Shown: positions 43,802-52,304 of the stretch, piece after piece
How positions within the stretch are numbered: position 1 is the stretch's first letter
How the letters are laid out: every line of letters starts with the position of its first letter
Assembly (NCBI GenBank): GCA_018432235.1
Contig: JAHDLO010000030.1
Span: 1 to 52,435, forward strand
Source: Clostridiaceae bacterium
GTDB lineage: Bacteria > Bacillota > Clostridia > Peptostreptococcales > Natronincolaceae
Direction of reading: 5' to 3'
Length of the DNA stretch: 52,435 nt
Notes under the pieces: generated by a model
Told to the model about the DNA's origin: nothing
Databases searched by the model: none
Seen by the model: only the letters and a program-made list of their open reading frames with translations
Program-made: the position numbers and the translations under genes

Positions 43802-44665
43802 ATGCCGGCAGAGAATTATCTGGAATCAAAATGGGTAAAGGAAATTGTTATGCTGCAAAGGGCCGATGGCAGCTGGGGCTATTTTCATACCCTTAGCAAT
43901 CCCACAAAGGCACAGCCTATCACTACAGAGCAAGCCCTTAGAAGACTGAGAAAATTGGGGTTAACTGAAAAGGATGAGGTAATCCGTAAGGCCATAGCCT
44001 ACATAGAGGGCTGCCTTAAGGGAGAAATTGACATACCTGATCGAAAGGAAAAATTCAGAGATTGGAAGGTTTTTACCAGCCTCATGTTTGCCACATGGCT
44101 TAAGCTACTATCACCGGGAAATAGCCTTGCGGAGCCAATTATTCAAAACTGGGCCTCGATTATTGAGGCTGCCTTTACCAGTGAGGCCTATGATCACCGA
44201 GCGTATTTAGCGGCATATCAGGCGGTTTTCGGCCTGAAGCCTCATAATGGCAGACTGGTGGACTTTGTATCCTTCTATCAGGTTGCTTTGCTTCAGGGAG
44301 CCTTAAGGCCTGAAACTGAGAGGAGGCTATTAAAGCATCTTATAAGCCTAAATACAGGTATCTATTATATTTACGACTACAAAATAGCAGATCTTCCAGA
44401 AAAATTTGCTTCTAAGCAGACAAATCGGTATCTTACAGCATTGGAGCTCTTATCAGGATACAAAGCAGCAGGAGAGCTTTTAGGCTTTGCTGTAGAATGG
44501 CTGCAACAAAATAGGAACGATGAAGGCTATTGGGATTTAGGGCCTGCTGCTAAGGATGGCATGAATTTTCCATTGTCAGATTCATGGAGAAGCGCCATCA
44601 ACAGAAAGAAGGATTGTACAGCAAGAGTTGAAGGGCTTTTAGCCGGACTTAAACAGAAGCTATAG
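43802..44665 (+). CDS. Terpenoid-cyclase-fold (prenyltransferase-repeat-like) protein
   Basis: A 287-residue soluble protein. The N-terminus has the QW-type repeat LQRADGSWGYF, and a second one appears near the end (WLQQNRNDEGYWDLGP). Between them lie helical repeats (TEQALRRLRKLGLTEKDEVI). These features match the alpha/alpha-toroid of prenyltransferase and squalene-cyclase relatives, but the DXDD and DCTAE catalytic motifs are absent, so it is probably not a cyclase. GAGGGGG precedes the ATG. No operon partner is evident and the role is unknown. Confidence 0.55.
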   Translation: MPAENYLESKWVKEIVMLQRADGSWGYFHTLSNPTKAQPITTEQALRRLRKLGLTEKDEVIRKAIAYIEGCLKGEIDIPDRKEKFRDWKVFTSLMFATWLKLLSPGNSLAEPIIQNWASIIEAAFTSEAYDHRAYLAAYQAVFGLKPHNGRLVDFVSFYQVALLQGALRPETERRLLKHLISLNTGIYYIYDYKIADLPEKFASKQTNRYLTALELLSGYKAAGELLGFAVEWLQQNRNDEGYWDLGPAAKDGMNFPLSDSWRSAINRKKDCTARVEGLLAGLKQKL

Positions 44666-44777
44666 ATCGAGATACGACCTACGGCATCCTATTAATTATT
44701 TGAGGAATTGCATGGTGGTGATACAAACTCCCATGACATTATATAATTTCCTGATTTATAAAATAGGATGTTTTTTA

Positions 44778-44844
44778 TTGCCAACTTAATAGTTTTGATA
44801 TATAATAGTTTACATACAAAACTATTATATATCAAAACTATTAA
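44778..44844 (+). promoter_or_regulatory. MarR promoter inside a 26-bp inverted repeat
   Basis: TTGCCA (44778-44783), 17 bp, TATAAT (44801-44806) form a near-ideal promoter. A perfect 26-bp inverted repeat, arms 44786-44811 and 44819-44844 with a 7-nt centre, covers the -10 box and start point. It ends 29 nt before the MarR gene, so it should be an autoregulatory operator. Confidence 0.9.
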
Positions 44845-44873
44845 TACCAGAATAAAAAAGGAGGCATATATCA

Positions 44874-45350
44874 ATGGATCAAATCGACAAGGGCATATTA
44901 TATTCCTGCATACGAATGAGAAGGCAGTTAAACCAGCTATTAACCCATGGGAATCTATCGCAGGGAGAATATCTTGTATTAAGGGGAATTAAAAACGCTG
45001 TATTTCCATTATCTAAGGATAAGGAAAAGGGACCAAGGGCTGCCAAGCTTTCGGATATGCTGGAGCTTTCAAGGCCTTCTATTACGCGAATACTTAATAA
45101 TTTGGAGGGGAGACAGCTTATAGAGAGAAGCATCGACAAATCCGATAGAAGAGGTGTCTCCATTCAGCTTACCGACAGAGGGCAGGAGGCCCTAGATACA
45201 GCCGACAGAAGGCTTAGGGCGGTATCCGACCGATTGGCCTCTGGATTAGGGCCTGAGGATACGGATAAGCTGATTCAGCTAATGGATAAGCTTTCGGATA
45301 TTTACCGGGAAATCCTTGTAGAGAAAGGCGTAAGGGATGATGAGGAGTAA
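44874..45350 (+). CDS. MarR-family regulator
   Basis: A 158-residue winged-helix repressor. The DNA-binding core is RAAKLSDMLELSRPSITRIL, NNLEGRQLIERSIDKSDRRG and VSIQLTDRGQEAL. Such dimers bind long palindromes, which fits the 26-bp inverted repeat over its promoter. AAAGGAGG precedes the ATG. Its 3' end overlaps the small membrane-protein ORF by 11 nt, and an MFS pump follows; that pump has its own promoter. Confidence 0.93.
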   Translation: MDQIDKGILYSCIRMRRQLNQLLTHGNLSQGEYLVLRGIKNAVFPLSKDKEKGPRAAKLSDMLELSRPSITRILNNLEGRQLIERSIDKSDRRGVSIQLTDRGQEALDTADRRLRAVSDRLASGLGPEDTDKLIQLMDKLSDIYREILVEKGVRDDEE

Positions 45351-45639
45351 AAAGGCCAAGGGCAGAAAAACAAGGTGGTGGGTAATGCTATTGCTGGTCA
45401 TTATAGTTATTGTCGCTGTGCTGTTTTTTATGAGGGGCTTTATACTGGAGAGGTATTTACGAAATCGCCTTAGCGTAGGGGGGAATAGCAATATTGAGCT
45501 TTTAAATCAGCTTAACAGCAAATGGCAGCTGCCAGAGGGCACTTCGCTTGAAAAAATAGTAGGTTCTAGAGGGAATGATCATTCTCTCTTTTTTTTGTTT
45601 TTGTTCAAAAAAATTACTTTTAAGTTAGATGGGTATTGA
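45340..45639 (+). CDS. Small membrane protein, probably 3'-truncated
   Basis: A 99-residue ORF. A basic N-terminus (MRSKKAKGRKTRWW) is followed by a TM (VMLLLVIIVIVAVLFFM) and a short outside segment to about residue 75. From residue ~77 the frame passes through the strong terminator at 45568-45596, giving an unlikely SLFFLFLFKK tail. The natural 3' end has therefore probably been lost or shifted. It overlaps the MarR stop. No function is recognised. Confidence 0.5.
   Translation: MRSKKAKGRKTRWWVMLLLVIIVIVAVLFFMRGFILERYLRNRLSVGGNSNIELLNQLNSKWQLPEGTSLEKIVGSRGNDHSLFFLFLFKKITFKLDGY
45568..45596 (+). terminator. Intrinsic terminator of the MarR operon
   Basis: A 9-bp stem (45568-45576 with 45581-45589, one G-T pair) with loop GATC precedes eight T's (45589-45596). 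It lies inside the 3' end of the small membrane-protein ORF. Confidence 0.85.
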
Positions 45640-45698
45640 ACTTATTTAAAGTTAGGCATATACTATGAGTATATAATAAGTTAGAACGATATCTAACT
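45622..45698 (+). promoter_or_regulatory. MFS promoter with repeated AAGTTAG boxes
   Basis: TTGAAC (45636-45641), 17 bp, TATACT (45659-45664) form the promoter. AAGTTAG occurs at 45622-45628, 45649-45655 and 45678-45684. The last is the left arm of AGTTAG-N8-CTAACT (45679-45698). These boxes flank and cover the promoter and may bind the ArsR-like regulator at 46981. Confidence 0.65.
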
Positions 45699-45714
45699 AT
45701 AAGGAGGCATTTTT

Positions 45715-46968
45715 ATGAATAATAAGGAAAAAAGAAATTTCCTGCTGACCTTGGCAGGAAAGGGAGTTTCACTGGCGGGTACCAGCCTTTACAGCTTTGC
45801 CATCAGCTTTTACATTCTGACGATTACCGGTTCTGCCCAGAGCTTTGCCTTGAGCCTAACCCTTTCTATGCTACCTAAAATACTGTTTAGTCCCTTTGCT
45901 GGCAATTTGGTGGATAGACTAAATAAAAAGCTAATTGTTGTGGTCTCCGATACCCTAAGCGGCTTGGTCATGCTGGTTTTATTTTTTCTTACAGGCAGCA
46001 AAGCACTTTCTCTGCCCATGATTTATACTGCGACTGTTATTATGTCTATACTCATTGTATTCTTAAATACAGCCTTTTCGGCCTCCTATGCCACCATAGT
46101 CTCCAAGGACAATATTATTAAGATAAACTCCTATCAACAGACACTAGACGCCTTTATTCAGTTTGCATCCCCTATTTTAGGCGGTATCATTTATGCTATA
46201 ATAGATATTAGAATCTTTCTCTTAATTAATGCCATTTCTTTTCTAATATCGGCCTTTACAGAGCTATTTATTGATTTTACTTATTATTCAGGGCTTAAGG
46301 GGATTGGAAGGGAAAAGAACCGATTCTTCAAGGATATGCAGGAGGGTTTTAGTTATCTAATAAAGCAAAAAGCCTATTTATCGCTTATGCTCTATGCCTT
46401 TTTTATTAATTTCTTTTTAGGAACCTTTTCCGTAGTCATGCCCTATGATTTACTAACGAACCTAAAGCTCAGCTCCAGCAGCTATGGCATGATAAATGCC
46501 TGCTTTCCAATTGGCATGATGCTGATGTCGATTTATGTAGGAAAAAGGAGACTAGCCTTTTCAAAAAAACTTTTTAGAAATGCGATGGCTCTAATGGGAA
46601 TAAGCATGGTATCCTTTGCAATACCGGTCATGGAGTCTATTAGTTTAGGCAGTTTGACAATACCATATTACATAGTGGCGATGATGTTTTTGTCCGGAGT
46701 GCTTGTTACAGTTCAAATCCCCATATCTGTTTTGTCTCAAACCACCATCGAAGAGGCCTACAGAGGAAGGGTATCTGGGAGCGTTGCAGCAGTCAGTCAG
46801 GGGATAATTCCCTTGGCCTATATTATCACTGGAATTTTAGTAGATATTACTCCGACGTATCTCATTTTAAGCGTTGTGGGCGTAATACTGATGTTTATAG
46901 CCCTTTTAATCCATAATAATCAAATAATTGGCCAGTTTGATCAAAGGCTAGAAGCCATAAACCCATAG
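45715..46968 (+). CDS. MFS transporter, drug-efflux type
   Basis: A 417-residue protein with about 12 TMs. The loop motif after TM2 reads AGNLVDRLNKKLIVVVSD, and the middle loop is short. It resembles clostridial macrolide/multidrug-type MFS proteins (MefA/TetV group). AAGGAGG precedes the ATG. The ArsR-like regulator begins 12 nt after the stop, so the pair forms an operon in which the regulator probably senses the exported compound. Confidence 0.88.
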   Translation: MNNKEKRNFLLTLAGKGVSLAGTSLYSFAISFYILTITGSAQSFALSLTLSMLPKILFSPFAGNLVDRLNKKLIVVVSDTLSGLVMLVLFFLTGSKALSLPMIYTATVIMSILIVFLNTAFSASYATIVSKDNIIKINSYQQTLDAFIQFASPILGGIIYAIIDIRIFLLINAISFLISAFTELFIDFTYYSGLKGIGREKNRFFKDMQEGFSYLIKQKAYLSLMLYAFFINFFLGTFSVVMPYDLLTNLKLSSSSYGMINACFPIGMMLMSIYVGKRRLAFSKKLFRNAMALMGISMVSFAIPVMESISLGSLTIPYYIVAMMFLSGVLVTVQIPISVLSQTTIEEAYRGRVSGSVAAVSQGIIPLAYIITGILVDITPTYLILSVVGVILMFIALLIHNNQIIGQFDQRLEAINP

Positions 46969-46980
46969 GAGGGGTTGTAC

Positions 46981-48006
46981 TTGTTCACATTAAAAAGCAG
47001 TAAGCTGCTTAATTTTGCCTATGCCATACTAAGGGTAAGTCAAATGAAGAAATACGATAAGGATATGAAAAAATTCAATTTTCAGCTAGATCAGGACATA
47101 AAGAAGCTGGCTATCGATATGGAAAGTCATCTATCTGAGCTGGTGCTAAACGACTTGGCGTTTCTTATTAAAAAATATCATATATGTGAGATGATTATTG
47201 CATTGGGGCTTGAGAGGCCAGAAATGACCCCAGATGAATTTATATCTTATATTAATGGCCTTTCAATAGAGGCGTTTAGGGACTTCTACCGCAAATACAC
47301 CTTTAATCTAAAATCCAATAACGATATCGAAGAAATCAAAGAGAAAATTCAACAGAGTGAAGGGAATAATGCCAATTCGGTTGTACCTACATTTAAGGAT
47401 TTTTTAGTCTTTGAAAGGGAAATTCATCTGCTGTTGCCACGTATAATCCAATGCCTTGATGCCTTTAATCGGGTATATAGTAAGTATTACCACGATGCAA
47501 TGAAGCTTCAGCTGCAGCAGGAGGCGGTCTATAGAGAGTATCTTGAGGATCAGGAGCGCTTTGCAAAAGACTTATTCTTAATTGACAAGGATATATATGA
47601 TTATAGAACTATGGCGGTTCATGTTTACGTGATTCTATTTCAAGAGGGCGATCTTGCTTTTAGACGAGATATGGAAAATAAAAAGCTGGATATGCTGGTG
47701 GGCTGTTGCCTTCAAAAGGCCTATAAAAATAATAGTGATGGTCAGCTGGAGCTATTTAAATGCCTAGCAGACCCAACCAAGCAAAGCATTATAGCAATGA
47801 TAGCCCATGAAAGGGTATGTGCCAAAGATATTGCCCAAAAATTGAAGCTGACCAAGGCCACCATCAGCTATCATATCGCAAGGCTTATCATGGTGGGAAT
47901 CATCAAAATCAAAATGCAGGAGGGAAAAAGGGCCTATTATCAAGTGCAGGAGGATGCTATTAAGGAAGCCTTTGATGGATATATGGAGGGATTAAAAGAC
48001 AAATAA
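46981..48006 (+). CDS. ArsR-like winged-helix regulator with long N-terminal domain
   Basis: A protein of about 341 residues. The last ~85 residues are an ArsR helix-turn-helix (LFKCLADPTKQSIIAMIAHE, RVCAKDIAQKLKLTKATISY, HIARLIMVGIIKIKM). The preceding ~250 residues are helical with many charged segments and no CXC metal site, so it is unlikely to be a metal sensor. TTG at 46981 lies 6 nt after AGGAGGGG; TTG at 46975 directly abuts the site and is unlikely. It probably controls the MFS pump upstream. Confidence 0.8.
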   Translation: MFTLKSSKLLNFAYAILRVSQMKKYDKDMKKFNFQLDQDIKKLAIDMESHLSELVLNDLAFLIKKYHICEMIIALGLERPEMTPDEFISYINGLSIEAFRDFYRKYTFNLKSNNDIEEIKEKIQQSEGNNANSVVPTFKDFLVFEREIHLLLPRIIQCLDAFNRVYSKYYHDAMKLQLQQEAVYREYLEDQERFAKDLFLIDKDIYDYRTMAVHVYVILFQEGDLAFRRDMENKKLDMLVGCCLQKAYKNNSDGQLELFKCLADPTKQSIIAMIAHERVCAKDIAQKLKLTKATISYHIARLIMVGIIKIKMQEGKRAYYQVQEDAIKEAFDGYMEGLKDK

Positions 48007-48068
48007 GCAAAACACTGCGCCTCTACCAATTGACCCAGCATCTTCTAGAAATTAAATAGAAGGATAAA

Positions 48069-48097
48069 GCCGCCTGTGGCTGCATACCAAAGGCGGC
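48069..48097. terminator. Hairpin between convergent genes
   Basis: GCCGCCT (48069-48075) pairs with AGGCGGC (48091-48097). It lies between the ArsR-like and GNAT genes; there is no T tract, so it is a weak terminator candidate. Confidence 0.4.
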
Positions 48098-48120
48098 ATA
48101 CTGACTTCTGAATTGTAACC

Positions 48121-48648
48121 CTAAAGATTCCTCAAAACCGTAATAAATCCATCCAATATCTCATGGCTGATTTTAAAGCCCTTGCCCTGATAAAACCTCA
48201 GGGCATTTTTATTGCCATTTGAGACGTATATGAATAGGTCTTCAATGTCCTGGTGGGATTTCAGCCATGACATGGACATATTGAAGAGGGTTGAGCCTAT
48301 ACCAGAACTACGGTAGCCTTCCTTAAGATAAAACTGTGAAAGACAGCCGACATCAGGCTTATTAACCGAATTCATATCGAAGAAGGTGGCAAAGCTGTTG
48401 GAATAGGTTTCCTTTGGAGATATGTTGCAATACACATAGCCCACTGCCTCCTCATTATCCCTCACCAGCACGGCATAATTGGCCTTAGCCGCCTTTACAG
48501 AGGGCAGCATGCGGGATTCGAAGCACATGCTATCAAAAAGCTCCGGCTTAATGTAGGCCTTCGACTTTTGAAAGGCCATTAGCTCATTGCATAAATCCCT
48601 CAATAGGTGTATATTTTCCTCAGATAATACTTCAAAGCGTATAGTCAT
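48121..48648 (-). CDS. GNAT-family N-acetyltransferase
   Basis: A protein of about 175 residues. The acetyl-CoA loop appears as YRSSGIGSTLFN after the strand CLSQFYLKEG, and the C-terminal signature is ALRFYQGKGFK. The substrate is unknown; it may modify an amine drug, polyamine or protein. ATG at 48648 with TAGGAGG upstream is preferred over 48699. It is divergent from the HxlR gene, with a TTGACTGATCAATCA stretch (48671-48685) in between. Confidence 0.88.
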   Translation of the reverse strand: MTIRFEVLSEENIHLLRDLCNELMAFQKSKAYIKPELFDSMCFESRMLPSVKAAKANYAVLVRDNEEAVGYVYCNISPKETYSNSFATFFDMNSVNKPDVGCLSQFYLKEGYRSSGIGSTLFNMSMSWLKSHQDIEDLFIYVSNGNKNALRFYQGKGFKISHEILDGFITVLRNL

Positions 48649-48779
48649 CAGTAGCCTCCTAAAAAATATATTTGACTGATCAATCATATTTGATATCATT
48701 ATATCAGTTGAAGGTACTATAACAAGTATGCAGTATTTTCTGTGTAAGGCAGAAAAAGCTGAGTATAGGAGTGAGCTGT

Positions 48780-49127
48780 ATGAAGGACCAAGGCTTATAT
48801 AAAAGCAGGCTGGATGATTGTCCCTTAACCCATGCCTTAAATCTCATAGGAGGTAAATGGCGGCTGCCAATTATCTGGGCCCTAAGTAAAAATGGCACTC
48901 TCCGTTATAACGAGCTAAAGCGGGGCATAAAGGGAATAACCAATATGATGCTGACGGAAACCTTAAAGGAGCTGGAGGCAAAGGGAATTGTCCATCGACA
49001 GCAATACCTGGAGGTGCCCCCAAGAGTTGAGTATTCCCTGACTGAAGCCGGCGAGGCACTGATCCCTGCATTAAAATCACTGGCAGCTTGGGGAAATAAA
49101 ATGAAGGCAATGGCGGAATTGAAATAG
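48780..49127 (+). CDS. HxlR-family regulator
   Basis: A regulator of about 115 residues. The family core is CPLTHALNLIGGKWRLPIIW, NGTLRYNELKRGIKGITNMM, LTETLKELEAKGIVHRQQYL and PPRVEYSLTEAGEAL. The conserved cysteine near residue 13 is in the position used for thiol or electrophile sensing by relatives. ATG at 48780 follows AGGAGTG. It may control the divergent acetyltransferase or the thioesterase downstream. Confidence 0.93.
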   Translation: MKDQGLYKSRLDDCPLTHALNLIGGKWRLPIIWALSKNGTLRYNELKRGIKGITNMMLTETLKELEAKGIVHRQQYLEVPPRVEYSLTEAGEALIPALKSLAAWGNKMKAMAELK

Positions 49128-49204
49128 GATAATATATACACGCTAAAAGTAATGTTCAGCTTTTTCAATTCAAAAACACGAAATTACAAAAAAGGACGGA
49201 TAAA

Positions 49205-49597
49205 ATGGAGCTAACAGAATTTATAAAAATCGGAGAAGTAAATGCAAAGGAATTTTTAGTTAAGGCAGAGGATACCGCTGACTATATCGGAAACACAGGG
49301 GTTGCTGTGCTATCCACCCCCTCTATGATCAGATTTATGGAGGATACTGCTGCCCATATCATAGTAAGTAAGCTGCCTTCAGGCTATAGACCAGTAGGAA
49401 CCAAAATAGATGTGGCCCATATTGGACCCACACCAATTGGTGGGACAGTGACGGTAAAGGCCACCTTGACTGCAATAGAAAGGAGAAAGCTCACCTATGA
49501 GGTGGCGGCCTATTATGGCGAAAATAAAATAGGATTTGGCAGCTATCAGCAGCATGTGATTTCTCTTGAAAGATTTATGGGCAAAAATAAAGGTTAA
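49205..49597 (+). CDS. Hotdog-fold thioesterase (FlK-like)
   Basis: A 130-residue single hotdog protein. Family features are GNTGVAVLSTPSMIRFMEDT, then RPVGTKIDVAHIGPTPIGGT and VTVKATLTAIERRKLTYEV. The Thr/Glu/His positions (STPS, FMEDT, VAHIGPTP) match those of fluoroacetyl-CoA thioesterase. It probably hydrolyses a short acyl-CoA. It lies 77 nt after the HxlR gene on the same strand. Confidence 0.82.
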   Translation: MELTEFIKIGEVNAKEFLVKAEDTADYIGNTGVAVLSTPSMIRFMEDTAAHIIVSKLPSGYRPVGTKIDVAHIGPTPIGGTVTVKATLTAIERRKLTYEVAAYYGENKIGFGSYQQHVISLERFMGKNKG

Positions 49598-49610
49598 TAG
49601 GGTTTTATTA

Positions 49611-49646
49611 AAAAGTGTGCCATTTCACAGGTTAATGGGCACTTTT
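49611..49646 (+). terminator. Probable terminator after the thioesterase
   Basis: AAAAGTGTGCCATT (49611-49624) pairs with AATGGGCACTTTT (49634-49646) apart from one bulged base; the right arm ends in T's. Confidence 0.65.
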
Positions 49647-49706
49647 ACTAATATTAGCAAATGAACTATAATATTTGTAGGCGTATTGTAAAGGGAGGGG
49701 ATTGGC

Positions 49707-50804
49707 ATTATATCTGCAGAAATTAAAAGTGCCAAGCTAAGCAAAACATTATTGTATTTTATAATATACATGCTACTAATTCAATTCTTATTTGCTTATT
49801 TAATACCAAATAAAAGCATATACGATTATAGGATGAATTATGACCTAATAAAGGATAGACCTACTAATGTTGAAGCTGTATTGACACATGTCAAGAGAAC
49901 CATACAGAAGGAAGGGCTCAAGGATTATATCATCATTTTAGGGGACTCGGTTGCCTATAGCAGTCCAGGGCCGGCTTCAGCTTCAATTGGTTATTATATG
50001 AACGAAATAGCCATAGGTGAGAATAAAAAAATGAGAGTGTTTAATCTCGCTATGCCTTCAATGCGGGCGGGAGATATTTATACTATGCTGCTTAAAATGG
50101 AGCAATACGGTATTTCTAATAATAATGTCATAATAAATCTGTTATATGCTGGTTTTGTAGACAGAGCGCCTTACCCGCCACCAGTATTTTGGATGGACTA
50201 TCAATTAAAGCTTTTAGATAGAAAGACCTACGATACAAGCTATTTGCCTTATTCCCAAAAGGAATATACGGTGTCTGATGAGATAAGCAGATATGTAGAC
50301 CATTGGATGTATAGCAATATTCCAGTTTTAAAATATAAGGATTATATACAGGTATTTGCAAAGGACACAATGAAGGCCTTGATTCATAAAACAGATACAC
50401 CAGAAGAAATTGGCCCATGGTATGAAAAGCCTTTCTTGCGGGAATTATTGAGTCAGTATGAATATCAAAGGGGTTATTCGACTACACCATTTGATATGTC
50501 GGCTAAAAACCCACAAATGGACTTTTTAAATAAAATATTAGAAAGGCAGGAGGGCAAGAATACTTTGTTCTTTTTGGCAGCGATAAATGAACCCTTGGTT
50601 GAAGGATTTTTTGATAAAGAGAAGTACAATCAGAACGTAGCGCTTATCGGTGAATATTTTGAGGACAAGCAGGTAAATTATGTGAATTATAATGGTAAGA
50701 TACCTTTTGATTTATTCTCTGACCAAATACACCTTACCCCAAATGGCTATCGGCTCCTTGCAGAGGAGCTATGGCGTGAAATATCAAATTGGGATTTAGA
50801 ATAG
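49707..50804 (+). CDS. SGNH-hydrolase-like protein, partner of MBOAT
   Basis: A protein of about 350-366 residues. One N-terminal TM (LLYFIIYMLLIQFLFAYLIP) is followed by an extracytoplasmic SGNH domain: the nucleophile block ILGDSVAYSS, a middle block NVIINLLYAG, and the Asp/His block DQIHLTPNGYRLL. With the MBOAT gene 10 nt downstream it resembles AlgX/AlgJ or DltD-type acylation of a surface polymer. The only strong site (AGGGAGGGG, 49692-49700) has no ATG, GTG or TTG in frame after it; ATT at 49707 is well placed, otherwise TTG at 49752. Confidence 0.7.
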   Translation: MISAEIKSAKLSKTLLYFIIYMLLIQFLFAYLIPNKSIYDYRMNYDLIKDRPTNVEAVLTHVKRTIQKEGLKDYIIILGDSVAYSSPGPASASIGYYMNEIAIGENKKMRVFNLAMPSMRAGDIYTMLLKMEQYGISNNNVIINLLYAGFVDRAPYPPPVFWMDYQLKLLDRKTYDTSYLPYSQKEYTVSDEISRYVDHWMYSNIPVLKYKDYIQVFAKDTMKALIHKTDTPEEIGPWYEKPFLRELLSQYEYQRGYSTTPFDMSAKNPQMDFLNKILERQEGKNTLFFLAAINEPLVEGFFDKEKYNQNVALIGEYFEDKQVNYVNYNGKIPFDLFSDQIHLTPNGYRLLAEELWREISNWDLE

Positions 50805-50814
50805 GGGGATCAGC

Positions 50815-52236
50815 ATGCTTTTTCATAGCTTTGAATTTCTATCATTATTATTTTTAACCTGCTTAATCTATTATTTGCTGCCTAAAAAGAGATTATATTT
50901 GCTTGCTATAGCGAATTTAGTTTTTTATGGGGTTTCAGGAATAAGCTATCTTTTTTTATTTTTAGCGATGTCTATAATTACCTACTATTGTTCAAGGATG
51001 GTAAATAAAAAGGGGGGTAGGATATTTCTGTACGCTGGGGTTTTGATTAACCTGTTTAATCTCGCCTTTTTCAAGTATACAGGCTTTGTGTTAAAAAACT
51101 TTGAGGCCCTGCTTAACCTCCATTTTCCATGGCAGGATGCATTATTGGCAAGGATTATTCTCCCGGTGGGCATATCCTTTTACACCTTCCAGCTAATCGC
51201 CTATTTAGTGGATGTATTTAGAAAGGACATTAAGCCCTGTCGATCATTGGTGGAATTTTGGGTATTTATTTCCTTCTTTGCACAGCTGATAGCAGGTCCC
51301 ATAATGAGGGGCAGTGAGTTCTTACCTCAAATTGAGGGGATAAAGAAGATTAAGTTCGACCAGCAGCGATTGAAGTATGGTTTGTATTATATTTGTATGG
51401 GCTTAAGCAAAAAGCTTATATTTTCAGATCAGCTTGCCCCCAGAGTACAGTATTATTTTAGTTTGGGGACGCAGCTTGGCACATTAGATTCCTGGTTTGC
51501 CACTTATTTATTTGCATTTCAGATTTACTTTGATTTTTCCTCCTATAGCGAGATAGCCGTAGGCATAGGGCATCTGTTTGGCTTTGATTTAGCTATTAAC
51601 TTTAAGACGCCTTACCTCAGCAGTAATGCATCAGAGTTCTGGAAAAGATGGCATATCACCCTATCCTCTTGGATTAGGGATTATGTTTATATACCCATGG
51701 GGGGCTCTAAAAGAGGCTTTAAGCGGCAATGTCTGTTTTTAGTCCTAGCAATGACACTATCAGGACTTTGGCATGGCGCGGCATGGGGCTTTATTGTGTG
51801 GGGGATATATCATGGGCTCTTAAGCTTAATCCATAAGCTATATGCAAAATGGGTGAAAAAAGCTAATCCTAAGTTTGTTAATACCTTTATATATAAAACT
51901 ATAACAGTTTTTATGTTCTTTCAGTTTACCACCATCGGATGGGTATTCTTTAGAGCCAATAGCTTGAGGGATGCAGCCAGTATGGTATGGAAGATGGTGT
52001 CCTTTACCCAGATTAATTATCACCCTATATATATCGTTTATTTCGCCATTGTATTAGGTCTATGGCTATTGCATTTAGCAGAATACTATTTAAGGAAAAA
52101 TGCCTCTATTGTCATTGAGAAGTGGCATCGCTATTTTCCTGAATATATTAGAGCCGCAGCCTATGTGATGGTGCTGATAATATTGATATTGTTTACTCAA
52201 AGAGAACAAAGCACCTTTATTTATTTCCAATTCTAA
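50815..52236 (+). CDS. MBOAT-family O-acyltransferase (AlgI/DltB-like)
   Basis: A 473-residue membrane protein with about ten TMs. Family blocks are ILPVGISFYTFQLIAYLVDV, AGPIMRGSEFLPQI, FDFSSYSEIAVGIGHLFGF, SEFWKRWHITLSSWIRDYVY and the catalytic histidine in LSGLWHGAAWGF. It moves an acyl group, usually acetyl, across the membrane to an exopolysaccharide or teichoic acid. AGGGGGAT precedes the ATG. The SGNH partner upstream probably completes the transfer. Confidence 0.95.
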   Translation: MLFHSFEFLSLLFLTCLIYYLLPKKRLYLLAIANLVFYGVSGISYLFLFLAMSIITYYCSRMVNKKGGRIFLYAGVLINLFNLAFFKYTGFVLKNFEALLNLHFPWQDALLARIILPVGISFYTFQLIAYLVDVFRKDIKPCRSLVEFWVFISFFAQLIAGPIMRGSEFLPQIEGIKKIKFDQQRLKYGLYYICMGLSKKLIFSDQLAPRVQYYFSLGTQLGTLDSWFATYLFAFQIYFDFSSYSEIAVGIGHLFGFDLAINFKTPYLSSNASEFWKRWHITLSSWIRDYVYIPMGGSKRGFKRQCLFLVLAMTLSGLWHGAAWGFIVWGIYHGLLSLIHKLYAKWVKKANPKFVNTFIYKTITVFMFFQFTTIGWVFFRANSLRDAASMVWKMVSFTQINYHPIYIVYFAIVLGLWLLHLAEYYLRKNASIVIEKWHRYFPEYIRAAAYVMVLIILILFTQREQSTFIYFQF

Positions 52237-52242
52237 ATCATG

Positions 52243-52266
52243 CCTGCCGGGGTCCGGCAGGTTTAT
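52243..52266 (+). terminator. Intrinsic terminator of the SGNH/MBOAT operon
   Basis: CCTGCCGG (52243-52250) and CCGGCAGG (52254-52261) pair perfectly around GGT; TTTATTTA follows. Confidence 0.88.
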
Positions 52267-52268
52267 TT

Positions 52269-52304
52269 ATATCATAGGAAAGTTCTTTTATTTTCCTATG
52301 ATAT
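52269..52304. repeat. 13-bp inverted repeat at the edge of repeat copy 2
   Basis: Arms 52269-52281 and 52292-52304 (ATATCATAGGAAA and its complement) are perfect with a 10-nt loop. They directly abut the dispersed repeat and may be part of it; the start of copy 1 is cut off by the window edge. Confidence 0.55.

Noticed and set aside
46981..48006. Arsenic or metal sensor of the ArsR family
   Set aside because: The metal-binding cysteine motif is absent and the neighbour is a drug-type MFS pump.
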